From: Chitinophaga solisilvae
GTDB taxonomy: Bacteria > Bacteroidota > Bacteroidia > Chitinophagales > Chitinophagaceae
Length of the DNA stretch: 64,000 bases
Direction: 5' to 3'
NCBI RefSeq assembly: GCF_009928525.1
Contig: NZ_JAABOK010000002.1
Span: 186,001-250,000, forward strand
Numbering within the stretch: the first letter of the stretch is position 1; every line of letters begins with the position of its first letter. A program made the position numbers and the translations under genes. Of this stretch, positions 54,256-62,971 are shown in pieces. The notes under the pieces are model-generated. The model made no database searches, was not told where the DNA came from, and saw nothing but the letters and a program-made list of their open reading frames with translations.

Positions 54256-57200
54256 TTATAAAGTCAGATTCACACCGAAATTCACACTGCGCTGCTGCGG
54301 ATAATAACCGCGCGTTTCAGAAGGTACTTCAGGATCCAGTCCTTTCAGCTTTGAAATGGTGAGCAGGTTAGCCGCAGCTACGTATAGGCGTAACTGTTGC
54401 ACCTTGTATTTTTTCAGCATGGAAGCGGGCAGTGAGTAACCGATATTCAGGCTGCGCAGTTTAATGTAACTGGCATCGCGCAGCCAGAAGGATGACTGTT
54501 TCAGGTTATTGGCGTTACCACCTGCCACCGGCCGCGGGAAGGCAGCATCACGGTTCTCCGGTGTCCAGTAATCCATCATGTAGGTCATGGGATTGGATAC
54601 GTTGAAGAATGGATACGCCAGTTCATTGGCCAGATAGGTGTTGAAATTGGCAGCTCCCTGCCATAACATGCTGATGTCAAAATTTTTCCAGGAGGCGCCG
54701 AGGTTAAGTCCGTATACAATTTCAGGAACCTTGCTGCGGCCAATGATAGTGCGGTCATCATCGTTGATAATCCCATCACCGTTAATATCTGCATACCTGA
54801 TATCGCCTGGTTTAGGATTGAAATTGTATTGCTTAGGTGCATACTTAATTTCTTCTTCATCCTGGAAAATTCCTATGGCCACCAGTCCGGAATATTGGTC
54901 AAACGGCCGTCCTGTCTGCCTTAAAGGTGCCTGCACATTCGCAGGTTCGTCCATATAAATCACTTTGTTGCGCGCGTAGGTGAAGGTGCCTTTTGCATTA
55001 AAATCAACCTGTCCGAATCTGTTCTCATGGCCCAGTTCCAGTTCGAAGCCCTGGTTATCCACAATACCTACGTTCTGGTAGGGCAATGTTTCACCGAAGG
55101 TACCGGGTACAGAAGCCGTACGCGGGCGCAAAATTTTGCTGGTACGTTTGTAGAAGTAGCCTGCATCGATGGTAAGCATTCGGTTCCAGAGGGAGGCTTC
55201 AAAGCCGAAGTCTGTAGTGGTAGCCACTTCCCAGCCGATGTCGCTGTTAGGATAACCGGAAGAGAAAATACCGTTATAAGGTTTTCCGTCGATGATGTAA
55301 ACAGAAGTAGTGCCATTGCCTGTACCGGCGTAATAGGTAGGCAGGTACTGGAATGCACGTACACTATCATTTCCCAGCTGGCCGTAGGATGCTTTAAACT
55401 TCAGGTAATTAACAGCGCGTACGTTGTCTTTGAAGAAATTTTCTTCAGAGATTACCCATCCTGCAGATACACCAGGGAAGAAGCCCCACCGTTTGTCACT
55501 CGCGAAGCTAAGAGAGCCATCATACCTGAAAGTGGCGGTGAGCAGGTATTTGTGGCTGTAGGCGTAGTTGAAACGGCCTGCTACCCCTGCACGGGTATAG
55601 ATATCTGCGGTACCATCGTTTTTAAGTCCGTTACCACTGCCGGCAAAGAGTTCCGGAATAAGCGGACTGTCAAACTGTTCACGGTAGGCATTCATTTTAT
55701 CCATCCGGTAATTGTAGGTTTCATATAGCAGGGTACCGTCAACATCATGTTTGCCAAAGGAGCGGATATAATTCACGATAGCCTGTGTTGTAATACCAGC
55801 CTGCTGTTCGGAGTTCTGTGTCAGGTTAATACTACCGGCGCGGGTAATTTTATCATATGTTTTGGACGAAGCATTGTAGCTGTAGTAGGAGTAAGGAATA
55901 GCGAACTGTTTTTCGTACTGCATCCTTTTGTCATATGCCGCCACACCCTTTAATGACAGGCCCTTTACGCCGGGAACATCATATTTCAGGGAGAAGTTGC
56001 TCTGGAAGGTATTCCAGTCCTGTTTGCGGTTGCCGCTTTCGGTGGCGTCCAGGAGCGGGCTGCGGCCGCCGGTGGTGCCGGCAGGCAGGCCGTTGGGATA
56101 ATAGTCAGCATCCAGTGGCACCGCGCGGATAATGGAGTTGAAAATAGTGGTGGCATTTACACCGGGGCCAGTTCTGCGTTCCAGGCGGGCCGCCAGGTCA
56201 ACGGATGCCACGAGATGTTTGCCAATATTCGCGTCCACGTTGGAGCGGATGTTATATCGTTTGTAGTTGGTGGATTTATAGAGAGAATTCTGATCCAGGT
56301 AGCCGATGGAAATGTAATAGCGGGCTTTATCGCTGCCGCCTCTTACGCTGAGGTCATGCTGTGTCTGCATGGCGGTGTTGTTCATGGTACTTTTCCACCA
56401 GTCGGTATTGGCAAGGCCACGGAGCGGATCGGGATTGTTACGTACAGTGTTGATATCGTCTTCAGAATACCTGGGCGCCTGTCCGTTGGATTTCAGACCG
56501 TCGTTGTACATCTGCATGTATTGCAGGCTGTTCAGCTGTTTAGGAATACGGGTGGGCTGCTGGAAACCCACATAACCGTTGTAGGAGATGGTAGGAATGC
56601 CGGTGCTGCCGCGTTTGGTAGTGATGAGCATAACACCGTTGGCTGCACGCGAACCATAGATGGCAGCAGAGGATGCATCTTTCAGTATGCTGATGGTTTC
56701 AATATCGGCAGGGTTCAGCTCCGCGAAGGAGCGCTGGATACCATCCACAATAACGAGCATGCCGCTGTAGCCGAAGGTACTTTTACCACGGATACTCAGC
56801 GATGCGCCGTCGTTGCCCGGTTCACCGGAGTTCTGGCGGGCAATGAGGCCCGGAGCTCGGCCAATGAGGCTGTTAGAGAGGTTGGCAACGGGCATGGCGC
56901 GGACGTCCTTACCGCTGACAGTAGCCACAGAGCCGGTCAGACTCGCTTTCTTCTGCACGCCGTAACCTACCACAATCACTTCGCTCAATCCTTTGGTATC
57001 ATCTGCCAGCACAGCTTCTATGACAGTGCGGTTGTTAACCGGCATGGTCAGCTGCTGGTAACCGATATAGGTAAATATCAGGTTGGCAGCGCCAGGTGCT
57101 TCCAGCTTGAATTCCCCGCGTTCGTTGGTAATAGTGCCTTTCCCGGTTTTATCCACTTTGATGCTTACGCCAGGCAGGGGAGTACCGTTTTTATCAGTTA

Positions 57201-57609
57201 CCTTACCCTGGATGATAACATCCTGGATGACCATATGCTCCGGTGCAATCACAATCAGGTCATTTTTCAGCAGCGTGAAATGCAGGCCGGTATTGGCCAG
57301 CGCAGTTGTCAGTACATCTTCCACAGCGGCGTCATTTACCTGCAGGGATACTGTAAGATCAGGAGCTATGGCATTATCATTATATACAAACCGGCAATTG
57401 GATTTTTTCTCCACCAGTTTCAGAAATTTCATCAGCTTCACTTCCGATACATTAACGGTAATGCGGGAGCGCTGTGAGTAGGCGGTGGCCGATACCTGTA
57501 AACAGGTGATCAGCGTAAGAAAGAACGATAATTTCATAAGAAGAATCGCTTTAAGGATCATGAAGGGATACGACGCTCCTTCATGAAAAAAACTCCTTGA
57601 TTTTTTCAT
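54256..57609 (-). CDS. SusC/RagA-family TonB-dependent outer-membrane transporter with STN domain
   Basis: 1117 residues from ATG 57609 (MKKSRSFFHEG); an upstream in-frame ATG at 57660 and an inner start before LSFFLTLITCLQVSA are alternatives. Order: signal sequence ending near AYSQ, STN domain (KFLKLVEKKSNCRFVYND to VIAPE), carboxypeptidase-like domain (GKVTDKNGTPLPGVSI), TonB box/plug (SLTGSVATVSGKDVR, DASSAAIYGSRAANGV), 22-strand barrel. The STN domain contacts FecR and signals substrate presence, fitting the FecR and sigma genes upstream. The partner lid is the SusD gene downstream. Confidence 0.95.
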   Translation of the reverse strand: MKKSRSFFHEGASYPFMILKAILLMKLSFFLTLITCLQVSATAYSQRSRITVNVSEVKLMKFLKLVEKKSNCRFVYNDNAIAPDLTVSLQVNDAAVEDVLTTALANTGLHFTLLKNDLIVIAPEHMVIQDVIIQGKVTDKNGTPLPGVSIKVDKTGKGTITNERGEFKLEAPGAANLIFTYIGYQQLTMPVNNRTVIEAVLADDTKGLSEVIVVGYGVQKKASLTGSVATVSGKDVRAMPVANLSNSLIGRAPGLIARQNSGEPGNDGASLSIRGKSTFGYSGMLVIVDGIQRSFAELNPADIETISILKDASSAAIYGSRAANGVMLITTKRGSTGIPTISYNGYVGFQQPTRIPKQLNSLQYMQMYNDGLKSNGQAPRYSEDDINTVRNNPDPLRGLANTDWWKSTMNNTAMQTQHDLSVRGGSDKARYYISIGYLDQNSLYKSTNYKRYNIRSNVDANIGKHLVASVDLAARLERRTGPGVNATTIFNSIIRAVPLDADYYPNGLPAGTTGGRSPLLDATESGNRKQDWNTFQSNFSLKYDVPGVKGLSLKGVAAYDKRMQYEKQFAIPYSYYSYNASSKTYDKITRAGSINLTQNSEQQAGITTQAIVNYIRSFGKHDVDGTLLYETYNYRMDKMNAYREQFDSPLIPELFAGSGNGLKNDGTADIYTRAGVAGRFNYAYSHKYLLTATFRYDGSLSFASDKRWGFFPGVSAGWVISEENFFKDNVRAVNYLKFKASYGQLGNDSVRAFQYLPTYYAGTGNGTTSVYIIDGKPYNGIFSSGYPNSDIGWEVATTTDFGFEASLWNRMLTIDAGYFYKRTSKILRPRTASVPGTFGETLPYQNVGIVDNQGFELELGHENRFGQVDFNAKGTFTYARNKVIYMDEPANVQAPLRQTGRPFDQYSGLVAIGIFQDEEEIKYAPKQYNFNPKPGDIRYADINGDGIINDDDRTIIGRSKVPEIVYGLNLGASWKNFDISMLWQGAANFNTYLANELAYPFFNVSNPMTYMMDYWTPENRDAAFPRPVAGGNANNLKQSSFWLRDASYIKLRSLNIGYSLPASMLKKYKVQQLRLYVAAANLLTISKLKGLDPEVPSETRGYYPQQRSVNFGVNLTL

Positions 57610-57691
57610 ACATTTAGGAAACTTTTGGTCAATAAAAAAGTGACAGGCTCCTGTTCTCAAACCGGGAATCCTGCAACTGTTGATCAGAGCT

Positions 57692-57717
57692 AAGGGAAAT
57701 GTGACAGCATTTCCCTT
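57692..57717. terminator. Inverted repeat between fecR and susC
   Basis: AAGGGAAATG / CATTTCCCTT with a 6-base loop, followed on the plus strand by TTT. It lies 46 bases after the fecR-like stop and 83 bases before the susC start. It may weaken readthrough from the regulator genes into susC. Confidence 0.55.
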
Positions 57718-57762
57718 TTTAATTGTTGTTCACTGTGGATACAATCAGGTCATAAGTGGATT

Positions 57763-58722
57763 TTACTTAGTGATAAAAATGTCATGTTGGTTTATCTGAT
57801 AATGAAAAGGTGCTGAGAGCTGCAGTGCTGTCAGCGTCTGGTCAATTGTTTCCTGTTCAAAGATGGCTGTGAACAGCAGGTTTTTAAGAGAGGCATCCTG
57901 TATATGAATACGTACACCATACCAGCGTTCCATCTTCGCAGCTATTTCTTCAAAAGTTTCGTGATTGAATACGAGTTTATTATCCCGCCAGAGGATGTCA
58001 TTATAGGTACTATCATTGTTCACAGTGTTGGTTTTTATCTGATAGCTGCCTGTGTTGGCTGATTTAAGTACAATTTTTTCGTTGGGCCGTAACCGTAGTT
58101 TCTGCTGGTTGTTTTTCAGCGTAATTTCCACTGCGCCGGTAACCAGCAACGTTTCGCTGGAAATATCTTCCGTATATGCCTTTACGTTAAAAGACGTGCC
58201 GAGTACGCGGATATCCATCCTGGAAGTATGTATGACAAAGGGTTTGGCGGCATTCTGTGCTACATCGAAAAATGCTTCCCCTTCCAGTGAAACGGTACGG
58301 TTATCATTCGGATAGCAGGTGAGCCGGCTTTTTCTGTTGAGCCAGATGCGGGTGCCATCCGGCAACTGTTGCTGAACAATGGCAGAACCGGCCTGGATGA
58401 TGTTGGCGGCCGGCTGGTAGCGGAGCCATACCAGCAGTGAGCAGCCTCCTATGAGGAGTACTGCAGCGGCGGCCCTGAACCAGGTACGGAGATAAACAGG
58501 CTTACGGCGAACGCGTGCGGCATCCAGCACCGTTTCCCAGCCCTGTGCCTTCAACGCGGCAGCAGCGGGTGTTCCCGGCTGCGCATGCGGCTGCTGGCCG
58601 GATACATCCAGTTGTTCATACCATTGCCTGATCCATTGAAGTTCTGATTCGGTGCATTCATGGCGGCTGTATTTTTCCAGCAGCGCCAGCAGCTGATCGT
58701 TGTTGATATTCCCGTTTTCCAT
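57763..58722 (-). CDS. FecR-family anti-sigma factor
   Basis: 319 residues. A cytoplasmic N-terminus that binds sigma, one membrane segment (about 87-105, FRAAAAVLLIGGCSLLVWL), then the FecR domain (GTRIWLNRKSRLTCYP, GEAFFDVAQNAAKPFVIHT, VLGTSFNVKAY) and the C-terminal DUF4974-like/STN-like part (ILWRDNKLVFNHETFEEIA). It relays the SusC signal to the sigma factor encoded just upstream. Confidence 0.94.
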   Translation of the reverse strand: MENGNINNDQLLALLEKYSRHECTESELQWIRQWYEQLDVSGQQPHAQPGTPAAAALKAQGWETVLDAARVRRKPVYLRTWFRAAAAVLLIGGCSLLVWLRYQPAANIIQAGSAIVQQQLPDGTRIWLNRKSRLTCYPNDNRTVSLEGEAFFDVAQNAAKPFVIHTSRMDIRVLGTSFNVKAYTEDISSETLLVTGAVEITLKNNQQKLRLRPNEKIVLKSANTGSYQIKTNTVNNDSTYNDILWRDNKLVFNHETFEEIAAKMERWYGVRIHIQDASLKNLLFTAIFEQETIDQTLTALQLSAPFHYQINQHDIFITK

Positions 58723-58777
58723 AACTCAGTTATTAAAGAGTCGGTTTATGGAAACGGATATACCGGTTTGGGAGAAA

Positions 58778-59341
58778 TTATTTTTTTCGGGAGAAGGAAT
58801 AGGTGTTCGCCAGCCGCTCCCGGATACGCCGGAGGGCAATGCTGATCTGGTTTCTGACGGTTTGTTCAGACATGGAGAGGTGAGTGGCGATGGCCGCCGC
58901 GCTCATTCCTTTGTCCCGGCTCAGTACAAATACCTGTTGCATCCGGGAAGGCATGGCGGTAACTTCGCCGGCAATCAGGGTTTCCAGTTCACGGAACTGT
59001 ATAGTTTCTGTTACCCCGAAATGAATATCGGATGCGGTTTCCAGGAACTGGCGGTAGTAATTGATGCGTACGGCTTTTGCGCGGTAGTAGTCAATGATTT
59101 TATAGTCCAGCGCTGTAAGGAGATAGTTGCTCAGCGTTGACTGGAGCTGAATGGTGTGGCGGTTTTTCCATAGATAGATAAAGATTTCCTGGAGTATGTC
59201 AGCAATATCATCAGTGGCGCTTATCTTCCGGAAAGCACGGCTGTAAAGCATATCCCAATGTCGCTCATAAAGCACGCGGAAAGCGTCTTCCCTGTTCTCC
59301 TGCAATGCCTGCATCAACGCCTTATCTGACAAATGCTCCAA
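58778..59341 (-). CDS. ECF RNA polymerase sigma factor (FecI-like)
   Basis: 187 residues. Region 2 (AFRVLYERHWDMLYSRAFRK, DILQEIFIYLW) and region 4 (MPSRMQQVFVLSRDKGMS, LSMSEQTVRNQISIALRRIR) are complete. It is followed after 55 bases by the FecR gene; together with SusC it forms a trans-envelope signalling unit that should switch on susC-susD-GH20. Confidence 0.94.
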   Translation of the reverse strand: MEHLSDKALMQALQENREDAFRVLYERHWDMLYSRAFRKISATDDIADILQEIFIYLWKNRHTIQLQSTLSNYLLTALDYKIIDYYRAKAVRINYYRQFLETASDIHFGVTETIQFRELETLIAGEVTAMPSRMQQVFVLSRDKGMSAAAIATHLSMSEQTVRNQISIALRRIRERLANTYSFSRKK

Positions 59342-59358
59342 TTAATAATCTTTTCACG

Positions 59359-59366
59359 CAAACATA
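59359..59366 (-). promoter_or_regulatory. Candidate -7 element of the sigma factor gene
   Basis: TATGTTTG on the minus strand fits TAnnTTTG and is 18 bases before the ATG. No good -33 TTTG is seen. Confidence 0.45.
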
Positions 59367-59389
59367 GCAAAGATATGCGGCTTTCCTAC

Positions 59390-59764
59390 TCAATAATATA
59401 ATTGTGAGAGCACATTGGTTTCATCAAAGGCTTTAGGTTTCAAGGCCAGGAATTCTGTATACTGCGTGAGTGTCAGCAGGGGCTTGAGCCGGGTATGCAG
59501 TCCGTTCTGCATACTGTTTAATTTGGTATGATAAGCCTTTTCATTGCTCAGCTGCAATGGTCTGATATTGTTTTTCTGCTGCAGGTAACCCGTCACAATA
59601 GTGAGCATTCTGGGCTTTTGCCTGTCGGTAAGAAAAAGCGATTTGTCGAGTTTACTGACGATAGAGGCGGCGGTGCCTTCTATATTGATAGTGGGGGCCT
59701 GGCTTCTGGCAATATATGCAAAGCAGCAGAGCGCTGCCAGCAACAATGTGATCAGTTTTTTCAT
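59390..59764 (-). CDS. Small exported protein with two LTxxQ motifs
   Basis: 124 residues with a signal peptide (1-22, ending ARSQA). LTDRQ (near 46) and LTLTQ (near 100) occur in helical context (SLFLTDRQKPRMLTIVTGYL; LLTLTQYTEFLALKPK), the pattern of Spy/CpxP-type periplasmic chaperones, though the protein is short and the match is only motif-level. It is 48 bases upstream of the sigma gene on the same strand, so it could be linked with the glycan locus. Confidence 0.6.
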   Translation of the reverse strand: MKKLITLLLAALCCFAYIARSQAPTINIEGTAASIVSKLDKSLFLTDRQKPRMLTIVTGYLQQKNNIRPLQLSNEKAYHTKLNSMQNGLHTRLKPLLTLTQYTEFLALKPKAFDETNVLSQLYY

Positions 59765-59776
59765 ACGCAGATGCGA

Positions 59777-59817
59777 TTTATTACGGCTATCTAAATATAC
59801 TAAATAGCCGTAATAAA
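59777..59817. terminator. Inverted repeat between two minus-strand genes
   Basis: TTTATTACGGCTAT / ATAGCCGTAATAAA, 14-nt perfect arms, 13-nt loop, located 7 bases after the stop of the lipoprotein gene at 59825. A terminator for that gene is likely, though no extra T-run follows. Confidence 0.6.
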
Positions 59818-59824
59818 ATTACGT

Positions 59825-60586
59825 TTACTGCATGATGAGCTTTACATACCGGAAATAGTTCTGTTCTTCTCCGGCCATCGTATGGTATTCCGCGATAAGG
59901 GTATTGTTGTTAATCCATTGTACTCTTTCCAGTCCCCATTTCTCCAGGTTTACTTCTGCCACTTCCTTGAGGTGGCCGTTATTGATTTCATACAGCTGAA
60001 AACCGTTGGAATTAAAGCCTGCCATCAGGTCACAGCTGGAGCAGATGAAGTATTTTTTGTCAGGAGAGATAACAGGAGGTGTCCACAGGAAGATGCTGTC
60101 GCCGGTTTTGATATCAGTCAGCTGATAGGCATCAGCCTCATAGAAGGTGAGGTCCAGGCCTTTTTTACCGATGACTGCCAGGTCGCTCACATATTTATAG
60201 CGTACATAATCATCTCCGTCATCCAGTGTATTATTCACGCGTACAGTTTCACGCCCGTTTTCCAGGCGGATGAACAGGCTGTCGCCCTTTCTCCTGACGG
60301 CAGGATCTTTTTTCAGGGCAATGGTTTCGCTGCTGTCCGGAACAGTGTAGGGATATTTATCGAATTCAGATTTTTCGATGTAGTACAGCAGGAATTTTTT
60401 ATCGCCGGCTTTTACAGAGTCAAAGGGTTTGCCAGCCGGAATATCCGGTTTAGCGTAAATATCCTGTTCAGGAACAATCGTATCTGTTACCAGCAGCGAA
60501 TCTGCCATTCCGCCTTTCTGCCGGGACGATTCGCAGCCCCAGATCAGCAGGGATGATAGAACAAGTAGCAATATAGGTTTCCTCAT
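59825..60586 (-). CDS. Lipoprotein of unknown function
   Basis: 253 residues; lipobox LLIWGC at about 13-18. The chain looks beta-rich (KKFLLYYIEKSEFDKYPY, KKGLDLTFYEADAYQLTDI, GDSIFLWTPPVISPDKKYF) and ends in a strand pair. No catalytic motif or known family is recognised. It appears to be a single-gene unit. Confidence 0.75.
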   Translation of the reverse strand: MRKPILLLVLSSLLIWGCESSRQKGGMADSLLVTDTIVPEQDIYAKPDIPAGKPFDSVKAGDKKFLLYYIEKSEFDKYPYTVPDSSETIALKKDPAVRRKGDSLFIRLENGRETVRVNNTLDDGDDYVRYKYVSDLAVIGKKGLDLTFYEADAYQLTDIKTGDSIFLWTPPVISPDKKYFICSSCDLMAGFNSNGFQLYEINNGHLKEVAEVNLEKWGLERVQWINNNTLIAEYHTMAGEEQNYFRYVKLIMQ

Positions 60587-60608
60587 AGCGTACAGTTTTT
60601 TAGGAATA

Positions 60609-60616
60609 CAAATGTA
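60609..60616 (-). promoter_or_regulatory. Candidate -7 element for the lipoprotein gene
   Basis: TACATTTG on the minus strand fits TAnnTTTG, 23 bases before the ATG; no -33 match. Confidence 0.4.
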
Positions 60617-60633
60617 ATCAAACTTGTATATAT

Positions 60634-61254
60634 CTATTGCGGCAGCCGGTCGCCGTCCTGTTTGCTGAGTGTGAAGAAGTAGAGATAACCGGTAATAAAG
60701 CCGCTGCAGAAGCCGGCGAGATGTGCAGCATTATCGATGCCTTCCGCGAAAAGCGCTACAATAAAATTCAGTATAACGAACATGCTGACATAAATCAGAA
60801 AACCGTAGCGGGCAGAAGGCCGGAAGAGGGGAGTGGTGAGCAGTGCCAGGAATACGCCGTAAATGCCAAAAACAGCACCGGAAGCGCCTACACCTACAGT
60901 AGTTCTGTGATACCAGATACTGACAAAATCCGCGATGATACCCGTCAGGATATACGCTGCTGCAAACCGGAAGCTGCGTATGACAGGCTCCAGGAACATG
61001 CCGGCAATCAGCAGCCCCAGCATATTGGTGAATAGATGCCAGAGTCCTGCATGCAGAAACATGCTGGTCAGCAGCCGCCAGTATTGCCCCTGCATGGTCA
61101 TGGGCCAGTAGTTGGCGCCCCAGTGCAGTAGCTTTTCGCCGTTGCCCTGCCATATATCCATACCCATTAGTACGGTGAGCAGATATACGATTACATTCAC
61201 CGCGATGAGCAGGAGCGTGACGGGCATCGTCTTCATACGGGTAAGTGTATCCAT
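60634..61254 (-). CDS. Rhomboid-family intramembrane serine protease
   Basis: 206 residues with six membrane segments. Catalytic S125 in VGASGAVFG and H178 in NAAHLAGF form the rhomboid dyad; H73 and N77 in HLFTNMLG fit the oxyanion-site segment. It cleaves membrane proteins inside the bilayer; the substrate is unknown. A second ATG at codon 7 is a possible start. Confidence 0.92.
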   Translation of the reverse strand: MDTLTRMKTMPVTLLLIAVNVIVYLLTVLMGMDIWQGNGEKLLHWGANYWPMTMQGQYWRLLTSMFLHAGLWHLFTNMLGLLIAGMFLEPVIRSFRFAAAYILTGIIADFVSIWYHRTTVGVGASGAVFGIYGVFLALLTTPLFRPSARYGFLIYVSMFVILNFIVALFAEGIDNAAHLAGFCSGFITGYLYFFTLSKQDGDRLPQ

Positions 61255-61293
61255 ATATCAAAAGTTACGGATAATTCCCGAAGTGCCGTGCGG

Positions 61294-62172
61294 CTACTGG
61301 TACTGATAGTCGATAATGAGCTGAGAGTCGCCGCTCAGGCGGGTAAATCCTTCTGTATGAAAATGCACCCAGGCGCTCTGCGGGTAGCCGTTCCAGTTAT
61401 AGGTATAATCGAACTGCAGGGTAGTCTGGCGCTGGCATTCCATGGAAGTATTGGAATATGCTGTTTTCTCTTTTTCCTCCATTTTGATGAGGGTAGGATT
61501 GTTGGTACTGATTGGCAGCAGCAGGCTGGCGAAATCGGGAACAGGCCTGGTCTGTGCCGGTAACGGTATACAACCGCTGAGCAGCAGCTGGTTTACGAGC
61601 GGCCGCAAGGGATTGTAGTTCTGATCCCATTCATGTTGTGTATTACGTACAAGCAGGTTGCCTTCTTTCTTTTCTTCCGGCAGGGAATCACTGCAGATAT
61701 TTTTCCAGTCAGGATTGCCGTTATCATTTTCCCATTTGACAGCCTGTGTGGAGTCGGAATATTTCAGGGCTGCAGGCAACCCGTGTTTCCAGGTGATGGT
61801 GGCGGTTCTGATAAGCTGCTGCGCCGGATCGAAGTACGCAATCTCACGGATATTACCATCTTTATCCCAGGCGTTTACGCGTGCATGTTGCTGTACCTGC
61901 CGGGAATTATTGTGCTGGCGGACAGCAGTCATACTGCAAAGGCGGTTGGAACTGTCATATGTAAAAGTAGTATTGTTGGTGTCATTGAACTGGTGATACT
62001 TAACCAGTTCTACCAGGTGGCCTTCCTGGTCATACCGGAAAGTATACTGCGGGATAGAATCGCCTTTAATGCCAATAGACGACAGCCGTAATATGGTACG
62101 GTATTTATTCTTGTTAGAACTGCATGCTGTGATAAGCACAGGAATCAACAGACAATAAAGGTATTTTTTCAT
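61294..62172 (-). CDS. Lipoprotein with YD-like beta repeats
   Basis: 292 residues; lipobox LITAC near residue 17. Several strands have a pattern like YTFRYDQEGHLVELVKY, TFTYDSSNRLCSM and LQFDYTYNWNGYP, resembling YD/RHS-type or DUF4595-like beta repeats. The function is unknown. It lies 26 bases after the DUF6169-like gene on the same strand. Confidence 0.7.
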   Translation of the reverse strand: MKKYLYCLLIPVLITACSSNKNKYRTILRLSSIGIKGDSIPQYTFRYDQEGHLVELVKYHQFNDTNNTTFTYDSSNRLCSMTAVRQHNNSRQVQQHARVNAWDKDGNIREIAYFDPAQQLIRTATITWKHGLPAALKYSDSTQAVKWENDNGNPDWKNICSDSLPEEKKEGNLLVRNTQHEWDQNYNPLRPLVNQLLLSGCIPLPAQTRPVPDFASLLLPISTNNPTLIKMEEKEKTAYSNTSMECQRQTTLQFDYTYNWNGYPQSAWVHFHTEGFTRLSGDSQLIIDYQYQ

Positions 62173-62198
62173 ACAGGATGTATTCTGGTATGAAAATA

Positions 62199-62693
62199 CT
62201 AATAAGATTTGAGTTTTTGAGCAGTAGAATGGCTGAGGTGCCGGAAGGAGGAGAGGATATGATTACGCATATTGTTATTGGAATGGAGAATAATGGAGCA
62301 ATGGATAAGCATGTCTCCGGTATCAATAGTTTCATCGTGTTTTTCAAGATCAGCTACTTGCAACTGCCGGTACCAGTGCTGAAATATTCTCATTCTGCCG
62401 GTGCCCTTGCTATCTGCACTATCACAAACGAAGAACAAAATCTTATCCTGATGGGTTTCTAAATACTGAATAATAAGGTGGATAATGGTATACCTTACCT
62501 TAATATCAAAATAGTTTTGGTCATGACTGCTCAGGCGGTCAAATCCAAAAGTCAGTACTTCTCCGGCAAATTCGGGATAGTCATAGAAGTAATTCTGACC
62601 ATCACCAAAATACACGGAATATACAACGCTAAAATCCGTTGTAAATTGATAAACGCCCGTCTTGAGTTCTGTGAGTTTATAAGGGTTGAACAA
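62199..62693 (-). CDS. DUF6169-like protein
   Basis: 164 residues, cytoplasmic. The N-terminus (YQFTTDFSVVYSVYFGDGQN, YFYDYPEFAGEVLTFGF) and the segment KILFFVCDSADSKGTGRMRI FQHWY look like the DUF6169 family of Bacteroidota; the family name is from memory. Its start overlaps the end of the 52-residue gene upstream by 17 bases, so the two are coupled. The function is unknown. Confidence 0.7.
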   Translation of the reverse strand: MFNPYKLTELKTGVYQFTTDFSVVYSVYFGDGQNYFYDYPEFAGEVLTFGFDRLSSHDQNYFDIKVRYTIIHLIIQYLETHQDKILFFVCDSADSKGTGRMRIFQHWYRQLQVADLEKHDETIDTGDMLIHCSIILHSNNNMRNHILSSFRHLSHSTAQKLKSY

Positions 62694-62835
62694 ACTTAAT
62701 GCCTTTAGATTTTAATTCAGATAAATCACGACCGTTCGTAATGTAATCATGAATCAATTTCTTATCCTCAATCATCTTTTTTAAGATATTGACAATCTTA
62801 GGATCAGGCTTTGATATGTTTTTTGTTGTTTTCAT
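62677..62835 (-). CDS. 52-residue partner of the DUF6169-like gene
   Basis: The minus-strand frame from ATG 62835 to TAA 62677 encodes a basic, helical protein (MKTTKNISKPDPKIVNILKK, then MIEDKKLIHDYITNGRDLSE and LKSKGIKFVQPL). It overlaps the next gene by 17 bases and has a -7 match upstream. The size and order (small basic protein, then larger acidic-to-neutral protein) recall toxin-antitoxin or adaptor modules, but no function is known. Confidence 0.7.
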   Translation of the reverse strand: MKTTKNISKPDPKIVNILKKMIEDKKLIHDYITNGRDLSELKSKGIKFVQPL

Positions 62836-62848
62836 TTCAGATACATTA

Positions 62849-62856
62849 CAAATATA
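62849..62856 (-). promoter_or_regulatory. Candidate -7 element of the two-gene DUF6169 unit
   Basis: TATATTTG on the minus strand fits TAnnTTTG, 14 bases before the 52-residue ATG. The leader would be very short. No -33 match. Confidence 0.4.
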
Positions 62857-62910
62857 TCCTAAAATTACCTATTCTGATATCCCCGCTTGTTAATTACTTC
62901 TTAACGCACA

Positions 62911-62942
62911 AAAAAAATCCCGGACTGCATAACAGCCCGGGA
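62911..62942 (-). terminator. Rho-independent terminator of the rpsF-rpsR-rplI operon
   Basis: TCCCGGGCTG / CAGTCCGGGA on the minus strand, one mismatch, followed by a 7-base T-run. It lies 30 bases after the rplI stop. Confidence 0.9.
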
Positions 62943-62971
62943 AATTCTTTATTCCAACAACGTTGGAAATA

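Noticed and set aside
56215..57477. 420-codon plus-strand frame opposite susC
   Set aside because: It is antisense to a clear SusC plug and STN region.
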